Assembly (NCBI GenBank): GCA_018302165.1 | Contig: JAGWAA010000024.1 | Location: 1 to 8,466 of the forward strand | Direction of reading: 5' to 3' | Source: Candidatus Woesearchaeota archaeon | GTDB taxonomy: Archaea; Nanobdellota; Nanobdellia; SCGC-AAA011-G17; GW2011-AR17 | DNA length: 8,466 bases | Part shown: in pieces, positions 1-5,884 of the stretch | Layout: each line of letters opens with the position of its first letter | How positions within the stretch are numbered: the stretch's first letter is position 1 | Program-made: the position numbers and the translations under genes | The notes under the pieces: model-generated | The model's input: only the letters and a program-made list of their open reading frames with translations | What the model was told of the DNA's origin: nothing | Database searches by the model: none

Positions 1-1029
1 ATGCAACCCACAGGTTACGAATCATATTCAAACGGAGAAATCCCCAGAGGCTGTCAGCTCTGTGTTAAAGGCAAAAAACTAGTTTTATTCATCACAGGAG
101 TTTGTACTAAATCCTGCTATTTCTGCCCATTATCCGAACATAAATTCCACAAAGATGTTATCTATGCAAACGAACGCCCAATTAACGATTTAAAAGAAAT
201 TATTGAAGAAGCAAAAATATCCTCAGCACAAGGTGCAGGGATTACAGGTGGCGACCCACTAGCAAAACTCGAACGTACAATAGAAGCCATTAAATTACTA
301 AAAAAAGAATTCAAGAACTTTCATATCCATTTATACACACCTTTAGATTTAGTCACTGAAGAAATTCTCAAACAACTAGAAATAGCAGGCTTAGACGAGA
401 TTCGTTTCCACCCAGACTTAGATGATGATAAACTTTGGTACAAATTAAAATTCAAAACAAAAATGTCTAAAGGAATAGAAATTCCAAGTATACCTAAAAA
501 AGATATTAAAAAATTAATTGAATTTGCAAAGAATGATGTTGAATTTTTTAATTTAAACGAATTAGAATATGCAGATGCTAAACAAAATAAATTAGCAGAA
601 TTAGGCTACGAGACTAAAAACGAATTTTCATATGGAATAAAAGGTTCAGAAGAACTTGCATTAGAATTATTAAAACAATATCCCCAACTAAAAATACATT
701 ATTGCACAACTAAATTAAAAGACTCTGTTCAAATGATGAATAGAATTAAATTAAGAGCAAAGAATGCAAAACGCCCATTTGATATTATGACAATAGAAGG
801 AACATTAATCAGGGGCACAATAAAAAGTAATGAAAGTTTAGAAGAAATGCATAAAAAAGTTTCTAAGTATTTTGAGAATGAAATAGATCCCTTAAAAAAC
901 AGATTAATTTGCGCAAAAAACAATGTTAAGAAGTTTTCTAAAGAATTAAAGAAATTAAACTATAACCTAGAAATTGTTGAAGAACTAGCAACTTATGACC
1001 AATTCGAAATAGAATCTGAAGAAATTTAA
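1..1029 (+). CDS. Radical SAM protein, COG2108-like (PflA-related, function unknown)
   Basis: A 342-residue radical SAM protein. The cluster-binding motif CX3CX2C is at residues 35-42 (Cys35, Cys39, Cys42), followed by GITGGDP at 80-86, the Gly-rich SAM-binding segment. A separate CxxC (Cys18, Cys21) lies just before the first strand and could bind a second metal or Fe-S centre. The C-terminal half contains Cys235 within HYCTT, then a Lys/Arg-rich region and a helical tail. The order of a short N-terminal CxxC, KLVLFITG and the radical SAM motif fits my memory of archaeal COG2108 proteins, described as related to pyruvate formate-lyase activating enzyme. The substrate of that family is unknown to me. 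The ATG is at the window edge, so a longer N-terminus cannot be excluded, but the motif spacing suggests this is the real or nearly real start. The stop is 46 bp before the transporter gene, which has its own TATA box. The fold is confident; the subfamily is moderately so. Confidence 0.85.
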   Translation: MQPTGYESYSNGEIPRGCQLCVKGKKLVLFITGVCTKSCYFCPLSEHKFHKDVIYANERPINDLKEIIEEAKISSAQGAGITGGDPLAKLERTIEAIKLLKKEFKNFHIHLYTPLDLVTEEILKQLEIAGLDEIRFHPDLDDDKLWYKLKFKTKMSKGIEIPSIPKKDIKKLIEFAKNDVEFFNLNELEYADAKQNKLAELGYETKNEFSYGIKGSEELALELLKQYPQLKIHYCTTKLKDSVQMMNRIKLRAKNAKRPFDIMTIEGTLIRGTIKSNESLEEMHKKVSKYFENEIDPLKNRLICAKNNVKKFSKELKKLNYNLEIVEELATYDQFEIESEEI

Positions 1030-1036
1030 CAAAACC

Positions 1037-1044
1037 TTTAAATA
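1037..1044 (+). promoter_or_regulatory. TATA box for the AI-2E-family transporter gene
   Basis: TTTAAATA lies in the 46-bp gap after the radical SAM gene, with its centre about 35 bases before the ATG at 1076. With the usual archaeal spacing the transcript would start near 1067-1068, giving a leader of only about 8 bases and no room for a Shine-Dalgarno site. This implies a near-leaderless mRNA carrying the transporter and AMP phosphorylase genes. Placement is by eye. Confidence 0.6.
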
Positions 1045-1075
1045 TACTCAAAAGCTATATTCTTTAAGACCAACA

Positions 1076-2074
1076 ATGAAACAAATAAATGATTATTTAA
1101 AATATGCATTAGTAATTGTTTTATTATATTTATCATACTTAGTAGTTAAACCATTTCTTTCCGTTATTGTTCTAAGTTTAGTATTAGTATACATGATTTA
1201 TCCATTACACAAAAAGCTTAGAAGGACAATCAAAGAATCAATTTCAGCAGGATTAATTACCCTAGCATTAGTATTAATAATTATTATTCCCACATTATTT
1301 TTAGGCCATGCATTATTAGAACAAGCTTCAAAATTATACATTTCTACAAACCCAGATACATTCGGAAATATTTTATCAGCATTTAATATTAATATTAGTC
1401 CAGAATTACAGACTCAACTTAATGATATAACTAAAACAGCAACAGCCCATTTAATGAATTCTCTAGCCAATTTTATATTTTCTATTCCAAGCATAATAAT
1501 AAATTTCTTTATCGCTTTAGTAATAATTTATTATGGACTAAAAGATGGTGACAAAGCAATTAATAGTTTCATAGATATATTCCCTATAAAAGAATCTTAT
1601 AGAAATTTATTCATTCATAAAATAACTTCAACAATTGAATCATTATTTTATGGAACTTTAGCCCTCTCAATTATAGAGAGTGCAGTTGCAATAATAGGAT
1701 TTTATTTATTAGGAGTTTCCAATCCATTGATTTGGGGCCTAGCAATTTTTATCACCGCAATTCTTCCAGGAATTGGTCCAATGCTAATCTGGCTTCCAAT
1801 AACAATTATATTTATTATCCAAGGTAACATAACTCAAGCAATAATCACAGCAATTTTTGGTTCATTAATAATTTCCACTTTAATAGATACGTTCTTACGA
1901 ATAAAAATATTAGGTTATAGAGCAAACATTAATCCTGTAATAATGATTGTAGGAGTTATTGGAGGAGTTGCTGCATTTGGATTAATTGGAGTTATCATTG
2001 GTCCATTGATTCTCTGTTTATTAGAACTATCAATCTTAATCTATAAGGAAATAAAAAATGAAGCTCAAAGTTAA
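1076..2074 (+). CDS. AI-2E/UPF0118 family membrane transporter
   Basis: A 332-residue polytopic membrane protein of the AI-2E (UPF0118, PerM/TqsA-like) family. Hydrophobic spans are visible at about 11-42 (two spans), 57-80, 134-154, 193-213, 216-230, 233-250, 253-272 and 286-324. The soluble loop between spans at about 81-130 is typical of the family. Family signatures are PGIGPMLIWLP at 231-241 and the C-terminal block at 280-310, which includes Tyr-Arg-Ala-Asn, then GGVAAFG and GPLI. The length is close to the usual 340-370. Characterised members include the E. coli autoinducer-2 exporter TqsA and Na+(Li+)/H+ antiporters. The substrate of archaeal members is not known, and autoinducer export should not be assumed. 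The gene has its own TATA box, and its last 17 bp overlap the AMP phosphorylase start, so the two are probably co-transcribed. I see no functional link to nucleotide salvage. Confidence 0.9.
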   Translation: MKQINDYLKYALVIVLLYLSYLVVKPFLSVIVLSLVLVYMIYPLHKKLRRTIKESISAGLITLALVLIIIIPTLFLGHALLEQASKLYISTNPDTFGNILSAFNINISPELQTQLNDITKTATAHLMNSLANFIFSIPSIIINFFIALVIIYYGLKDGDKAINSFIDIFPIKESYRNLFIHKITSTIESLFYGTLALSIIESAVAIIGFYLLGVSNPLIWGLAIFITAILPGIGPMLIWLPITIIFIIQGNITQAIITAIFGSLIISTLIDTFLRIKILGYRANINPVIMIVGVIGGVAAFGLIGVIIGPLILCLLELSILIYKEIKNEAQS

Positions 2075-3527
2075 AGAAATTAATCTTTCAACAGGAGGTC
2101 CACTAATAGCAGTGCTTAACGAAAAGACTGCAAAAAAGATTTCTCTATTTCCTAAAGAAAGAATCCACATAAAAAAAATTAGAGCAAAAGACGGATTCAC
2201 TTGTGTAACAAACATTTCTAGCAAAGGGATTAAAGAAAATGAAATAGGTTTATTTCAAGAAGCATTTCACAAATTAAAAATTCCAGAAGGCACTCATATT
2301 GAAATGACTTTAGAAGAAAAGCCCCGTTCTATTCAATACATTAAAAAGAAACTTAACAATGAAGAATTAAATGAAACAGAAATTGATACTATAATTAAAG
2401 ATATTGTAAATAACGAACTTTCTGAAGTAGAACTAGCTTACTTTGTCTCAGGTTGCTATACAAAAGGCCTATCAATTAATGAAACAGTTAATCTTACAAA
2501 TTCAATAGTTAATAATGGTGAAAGATTACACTTTAAAGAAGAAATTATTGTTGACAAACACTGTTCTGGAGGCGTTGCAGGAAACAGAACAACAATGATA
2601 ATAGTTCCAATCATCGCATCATTAGGCTACAAAATGCCAAAAACATCTTCAAGAGCAATCACATCTGCTTCAGGCACTTCAGATACAATGGAAGTCCTTG
2701 CACCGGTAACACTTTCTAAAGAAAAAATTATGGAAGTTGTAAACAAAACAAATGGTTGCATGGTCTGGGGTGGCGGTGTAGATTTAGCAAGTGCTGATGA
2801 CAAAATGATAACTGTTCGTCATCCATTAAATTTAGATCCTATAGGAATGTTATTAGCAAGTATCCTCGCAAAGAAAAAAGCAGCTGGTGCTACCCATGTA
2901 TTAATTGATATTCCATATGGACTCGGAGTTAAAGTAAAATCTAAAAAAGAAGCAAAACAATTAATGAAATTATTTTACAAAGTTTCAAAACGATTAGGAT
3001 TAAAGATTAAAGTTCTAATAACTAATGGCTCACAACCAATTGGGAATGGTATTGGTCCAGCATTAGAAGCAGCAGATGTTCTTTCAGTTTTACAAGGTGA
3101 TGGCCCAAATGATTTACGAGAAAAAGCAATATTTTTAGCAACAGAAATGTTAAAATTGGTTGGAGAAAAAGACCCATTACCAAAAGTTCTAAATGCAATA
3201 GAATCAGGAAATGCATATAAGAAAATGTTAGAAATAATCCAAGCACAAGGCGGCCATAAATATCCAATAATTCCAAAAGCAAAATATTTCTATAATGTTA
3301 ATGCAACCAAAGATGGAAAAATTACATTTATTGACAACCAAAAAATAAACAAGATAGCAACAATGGCAGGAGCCCCAGATGAAAAAACTGCTGGAGTCTA
3401 CCTAAGAGTAAGAGCAAATAGAGAAATTAAAAAAGGAACTACTATGTTCACAATCTATAGTAATAACGAACGCAATATAGATGCTATAAAGAGAAGATTA
3501 AAAGAGATAAATCCAATAACCTACTAA
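2058..3527 (+). CDS. deoA: AMP phosphorylase (archaeal DeoA-type)
   Basis: A 489-residue AMP phosphorylase, which converts AMP (also CMP and UMP in characterised archaeal enzymes) plus phosphate into the free base plus ribose-1,5-bisphosphate. An archaeal N-terminal domain of about 85 residues precedes the thymidine phosphorylase-like core. Core motifs are DKHCSGG at 166-172, SRAITS at 198-203 with Thr207, the likely proton donor Asp260 in LNLDP, Ser268 and Lys292. Aligned by offset from memory to the Thermococcus kodakarensis enzyme (503 residues, Asp256), all nucleotide-contact positions are kept. DKHCSGG replaces the DKHSIGG I recall in Thermococcales. The C-terminal domain follows from about 400. 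The start overlaps the transporter gene by 17 bp and has a weak Shine-Dalgarno (AAGGAA at 2045-2050), which suggests translational coupling. The next gene, apt, uses the adenine product. Ribose-1,5-bisphosphate isomerase and type III RuBisCO, the known downstream enzymes, are not in the window. Confidence 0.95.
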   Translation: MKLKVKEINLSTGGPLIAVLNEKTAKKISLFPKERIHIKKIRAKDGFTCVTNISSKGIKENEIGLFQEAFHKLKIPEGTHIEMTLEEKPRSIQYIKKKLNNEELNETEIDTIIKDIVNNELSEVELAYFVSGCYTKGLSINETVNLTNSIVNNGERLHFKEEIIVDKHCSGGVAGNRTTMIIVPIIASLGYKMPKTSSRAITSASGTSDTMEVLAPVTLSKEKIMEVVNKTNGCMVWGGGVDLASADDKMITVRHPLNLDPIGMLLASILAKKKAAGATHVLIDIPYGLGVKVKSKKEAKQLMKLFYKVSKRLGLKIKVLITNGSQPIGNGIGPALEAADVLSVLQGDGPNDLREKAIFLATEMLKLVGEKDPLPKVLNAIESGNAYKKMLEIIQAQGGHKYPIIPKAKYFYNVNATKDGKITFIDNQKINKIATMAGAPDEKTAGVYLRVRANREIKKGTTMFTIYSNNERNIDAIKRRLKEINPITY

Positions 3528-3541
3528 CCAGTATAATAATC

Positions 3542-3549
3542 TTTAATAA
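3542..3549 (+). promoter_or_regulatory. TATA box for apt
   Basis: TTTAATAA lies in the 45-bp gap between the AMP phosphorylase stop and the apt ATG. Its centre is about 27 bases before the start codon, so transcription would begin at or next to the ATG, giving a leaderless mRNA. No Shine-Dalgarno sequence precedes the ATG, in agreement. Read-through from the upstream gene is also possible because no strong T-tract separates them. Confidence 0.55.
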
Positions 3550-3572
3550 ACTAAATTCTTTTATCATAAACC

Positions 3573-4097
3573 ATGGTAGACGAAATAAAAGAAAAAATTC
3601 GTTTGGTTCCAGATTTTCCTAAACAAGGCGTTCTTTTTAGAGACATAACAACCTTACTTAAAGATCCAAATGGCCTTAGAGATGTCATGAAATACTTCAA
3701 AATCAGATATAAAGGTAGAAAAATCGACAAAGTAGTTGGAATCGAAAGTCGCGGATTCATCCTTGGTGCAACTCTAGCATATATGTTAGGCGTAGGTTTC
3801 GTACCAGTAAGGAAAGCAAACAAACTTCCTGCACATACTAGAAGAATCGATTACGCATTAGAATACGGTACAGATTCCTTAGAAATTCATACTGATTCTA
3901 TCCTTCCTGGAGAAAGAGTATTATTGATTGATGATTTATTAGCAACAGGCGGTACTGCAAAAGCTACAACTCAATTAATCGAAAGCCTTGGTGGTATTGT
4001 TACTGAATGTGCATTTTTAATAGAAATTTCAAACCTCAAAGGCAGAGAAAAACTACCAGATTATAATATATTCTCATTAGTAGAATATACAGATTAA
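3573..4097 (+). CDS. apt: Adenine phosphoribosyltransferase
   Basis: A 174-residue cytoplasmic purine salvage enzyme converting adenine + PRPP to AMP + PPi. The N-terminus shows the APRT pattern PDFPKQGVLFRDIT at 13-26. The first substrate loop is VVGIESRGFILG at 54-65, followed by PVRKANKLP at 78-86. The PRPP-binding motif is VLLIDDLLATGGTAKA at 116-131, with the paired acidic residues Asp120-Asp121. The length matches the classical bacterial/eukaryotic type (about 170-180). The start is supported by a TATA box placed for a leaderless transcript and by motif spacing. The gene follows AMP phosphorylase, which releases the adenine that APRT uses. It ends in a TTAA tetramer shared with the convergent amidotransferase stop, and two T-runs just beyond it may end transcription. 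Confidence 0.96.
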   Translation: MVDEIKEKIRLVPDFPKQGVLFRDITTLLKDPNGLRDVMKYFKIRYKGRKIDKVVGIESRGFILGATLAYMLGVGFVPVRKANKLPAHTRRIDYALEYGTDSLEIHTDSILPGERVLLIDDLLATGGTAKATTQLIESLGGIVTECAFLIEISNLKGREKLPDYNIFSLVEYTD

Positions 4098-4603
4098 TTT
4101 TTTATAAAATTTTTTATTAAATCTTTCTGTCTAACTTCAGGATGAAATAACACTCCATAAATATTACCATAAGAAATCGCCTGTGGAATTCCTTTGTTAT
4201 AAACCTTAAACTCCTTGGTGAACTCAACATAATTTCCATGCAAATGATAAACTTCAACCTCATTCAATCCAAAAAATCCTTTCAAATTTTCTTTAAAATA
4301 ACCAATTTCCTTTTTCTTCATTAACTTTCCACCAAAAACCAAACCAATAATTTGCATCCCAGCACAAATCCCTAATACAGGTTTATCAAATGTTTTCAAC
4401 CAACTAAACTTATCTAAATGTTTTAAGAATTCATTATCCTTCAAACTAGTCCCACAAATAATAACTTTTTCAGCATTCTCCAAATCACTTTTTTTCAAGT
4501 TAGAATAATGCACAATTTTACAATTTTTAACAATATCAATAATTGGTTTAACAAACTCTAACTCATGCAATTTTTCTTTACAAACAGAAATAACCAGAAT
4601 CAT
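4094..4603 (-). CDS. Class I glutamine amidotransferase, coupled to Dph6
   Basis: A 169-residue stand-alone class I (triad) glutamine amidotransferase domain, which hydrolyses glutamine to glutamate and ammonia for a partner enzyme. The nucleophile is Cys80 in the elbow GICAGMQ (78-84), and the other triad residues are His154 and Glu156 in LFHPEV. Lys/Gly-rich turns at 90-101 and the HLHGNYVE segment (120-127) match the oxyanion and interface regions. It is slightly shorter than a typical archaeal GMP synthase subunit A (about 185-190). The elbow reads CAGMQ rather than the CLGHQ usual in GuaA. The ATG overlaps the dph6 stop as ATGA and has a strong Shine-Dalgarno, GAGGTGGA, six bases upstream, so it is translationally coupled to dph6. 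It may therefore supply ammonia to that ligase. The alternative is the GMP synthase glutaminase subunit or another amidotransferase partner. The fold is confident; the partner is inferred. Confidence 0.88.
   Translation of the reverse strand: MILVISVCKEKLHELEFVKPIIDIVKNCKIVHYSNLKKSDLENAEKVIICGTSLKDNEFLKHLDKFSWLKTFDKPVLGICAGMQIIGLVFGGKLMKKKEIGYFKENLKGFFGLNEVEVYHLHGNYVEFTKEFKVYNKGIPQAISYGNIYGVLFHPEVRQKDLIKNFIKN
4098..4115 (+). terminator. Oligo-T tracts after apt
   Basis: Two runs of six T (4098-4103 and 4110-4115) follow the apt stop codon directly. Archaeal RNA polymerase terminates at oligo-T runs without needing a hairpin, so these probably end the plus-strand unit. Both runs lie inside the last codons of the convergent amidotransferase gene, where they appear as Lys/Asn/Phe codons on the other strand. 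Confidence 0.5.
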
Positions 4604-5253
4604 TCTAATTCCACCTCTATCCTATCATCAATAATTCTTTTATTTACAACTTTCAATTTTTTTTTAAACAAAGGACAATTCAAAACAAAAGATTCAGCCT
4701 CACCACCTTCAAAAGCAGGATTAATTCCATATTTTTTATTCAATTTAACCAATTCCTCAATCATATTCACATCAATTTTCCTACCCAACCAAGAAGTATC
4801 AAAACCTTCAGCAGCAACAGCAACAATAATTACTTCAAATTTATTTTTTATCAAATCATTCAACAACTCAATTTGATTCTTTTGCCATAATGGATTAAAA
4901 ACTTCTAAACCTAAATCATCACAAATTTTTTGTATTCTAGAAGCTTGATAAACACTTTCAACAGCACCTGTAACAATCCCCTCGATTTTATATTTTTTCT
5001 TAGCATCAATAATTGCATCCTTCAAATCATTTAATTCAATTTCTTTTTCACCCTTAGTATTAACTTCAATCAAAGGTAAATTCATAACTTCTGCCTGCAA
5101 TTTCGTCTTAGAAATAGATGGAGTATGAAACATATAACTATACAAATTTTTAGAATGAATAGTAATTAAACAAACCAATTCATTATTTTGACTAGCTAAA
5201 TAAGCAGCATAACTACTATCTTTTCCTCCTGAAAATAAAACTCCTAATTTCAT
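4600..5253 (-). CDS. dph6: Diphthine-ammonia ligase (archaeal Dph6 family)
   Basis: A 217-residue ATP pyrophosphatase of the archaeal MJ0570-related family, equivalent to the catalytic domain of eukaryotic Dph6. It catalyses the last step of diphthamide formation: ATP-dependent amidation of diphthine on a histidine of elongation factor 2. The P-loop SGGKDSS is at 8-14. Family blocks are MFHTPS at 41-46, GAVESVYQASR at 96-106, FNPLW at 119-123 and the C-terminal EGGEAESFVLNCPLF at 182-196. The length is normal for the single-domain archaeal form (about 220); eukaryotic versions carry extra C-terminal domains. The start is supported by a TATA-like TTTTTAAA about 27 bases upstream, giving a leaderless mRNA. 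The neighbour overlapping by ATGA is a glutamine amidotransferase, unexpected because yeast Dph6 is known to use free ammonium. The other diphthamide genes (dph2, dph5) are not in the window. Confidence 0.92.
   Translation of the reverse strand: MKLGVLFSGGKDSSYAAYLASQNNELVCLITIHSKNLYSYMFHTPSISKTKLQAEVMNLPLIEVNTKGEKEIELNDLKDAIIDAKKKYKIEGIVTGAVESVYQASRIQKICDDLGLEVFNPLWQKNQIELLNDLIKNKFEVIIVAVAAEGFDTSWLGRKIDVNMIEELVKLNKKYGINPAFEGGEAESFVLNCPLFKKKLKVVNKRIIDDRIEVELE
4610..4617 (-). promoter_or_regulatory. Shine-Dalgarno site of the amidotransferase gene
   Basis: On the minus strand GAGGTGGA lies inside the last codons of dph6, six bases before the ATG at 4603. It matches the usual anti-Shine-Dalgarno sequence well (GAGGTG) and fixes this ATG as the start. 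Its position within the upstream gene indicates a dicistronic message. Confidence 0.8.
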
Positions 5254-5275
5254 AATAAAATAAAAAGAACAAATG

Positions 5276-5283
5276 TTTAAAAA
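5276..5283 (-). promoter_or_regulatory. TATA box for dph6, overlapping a T-tract
   Basis: The minus strand reads TTTTTAAA here, centred about 27 bases upstream of the dph6 ATG at 5253, as expected for a leaderless transcript. A run of six T on the minus strand (5279-5284) forms part of the same element and follows the stop of the preceding gene (5292). It could therefore also end that gene's transcript. Confidence 0.5.
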
Positions 5284-5291
5284 AGTAACCT

Positions 5292-5840
5292 TTAAGAAAT
5301 AGCTCTATATTTTCCTAAAAATTCTTCTAATTCAGGATTATTTCTACAATTAAAAACACCTTGAAAATGATTAACTAGATTCCCATTAGCAGTAGATTCC
5401 GCAAATTCTGCCGCACATTCTGTTGTAACCTTCTTAAACAATCTTTCAACATTCCCTTCCAAAGGAATTAAATCAGCACCATCAAATAATTCTAATTTAA
5501 ATTTTCCAGTAAAATCCTCATCATCATTATACGCATCGATAACCTCCTCCGACATCCAAAAATTATGAGCCAAAGTATATGAAAAAAAGATTGCTGGTAA
5601 ATCCTGTTCAATGCTACCTACTGGTACTGAATACTGATATTTCGAAGGAAGAACATATGTTCCTCTTGAAATAGGCCCTACTTTAGGTCGATATTCTAAG
5701 CCCTTGCTATCTTTTCCAACAATTAAAAGACCACCTTCATTTATACGATGATAAGGTCCTTCAACAAAACCATAATGACCAACAAAAAAATCAGCCTTAA
5801 TTGCCAATTGTCCAACCTCAGGTGTTTTCAAAAATACCAT
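5292..5840 (-). CDS. Unrecognised 182-residue protein
   Basis: I do not recognise a family. The product is predicted soluble, with no signal peptide or membrane span. The N-terminal half (about 10-95) is rich in Gly, Tyr and Pro and looks like beta strands and turns, for example HYGFVEGPYHRI at 22-33, GGLLIVG at 36-42 and ISRGTYVLP at 57-65. The middle (97-127) is acidic (IDAYNDDEDF). The C-terminal third (131-182) looks helical, with Cys142 and Cys165. It has only 11 lysines in 182 residues, against 25 in 217 in the neighbouring Dph6, so its composition differs from its surroundings. The start is supported by a TATA element centred about 27 bases upstream and the absence of a Shine-Dalgarno, giving a leaderless mRNA. 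It lies between the 50-codon membrane protein gene and dph6, all on the minus strand with gaps of 38-44 bp. The intact 549-bp frame and promoter argue for a real gene. Confidence 0.82.
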   Translation of the reverse strand: MVFLKTPEVGQLAIKADFFVGHYGFVEGPYHRINEGGLLIVGKDSKGLEYRPKVGPISRGTYVLPSKYQYSVPVGSIEQDLPAIFFSYTLAHNFWMSEEVIDAYNDDEDFTGKFKLELFDGADLIPLEGNVERLFKKVTTECAAEFAESTANGNLVNHFQGVFNCRNNPELEEFLGKYRAIS

Positions 5841-5845
5841 TAATC

Positions 5846-5867
5846 AAAATTAATTTAAAATTAATTT
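5846..5867. repeat. Tandem 11-bp repeat AAAATTAATTT (two copies)
   Basis: Two perfect head-to-tail copies occupy 5846-5856 and 5857-5867 in the 44-bp gap before the 182-residue gene. Each contains the palindrome AAATTAATTT. The 11-bp period is about one helical turn. The right-hand copy overlaps the predicted TATA box and the left-hand copy covers the region just upstream of the start codon. Confidence 0.75.
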
Positions 5868-5870
5868 AAA
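5863..5870 (-). promoter_or_regulatory. TATA box for the 182-residue gene
   Basis: The minus strand reads TTTAAATT, centred about 27 bases from the ATG at 5840, which predicts a leaderless transcript. A run of six T immediately upstream (5868-5873) also follows the stop of the 50-codon gene at 5885 and may serve as its terminator. Confidence 0.5.
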
Positions 5871-5884
5871 AAACTTATGAAAGT

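Noticed and set aside
1076..2074. Quorum-sensing autoinducer-2 exporter role
   Set aside because: The family name comes from one E. coli member; there is no LuxS or other autoinducer gene in view and no evidence for this role in archaea.
3022..3282. Leu-rich 86-codon frame on the minus strand inside the AMP phosphorylase gene
   Set aside because: It is antisense to a highly conserved enzyme core, and its Leu/His bias is what results from reading Lys/Glu/Asn-rich codons backwards. There is no promoter or Shine-Dalgarno.
3551..3823. 90-codon minus-strand frame antisense to apt
   Set aside because: It is antisense to the conserved APRT N-terminal motifs and shows no independent coding evidence.
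4565..4876. 103-codon plus-strand frame across the dph6-amidotransferase junction
   Set aside because: It is rich in Phe, Asn and Ser from reversed Lys/Glu codons, covers the conserved Dph6 C-terminus, and has no start signals.
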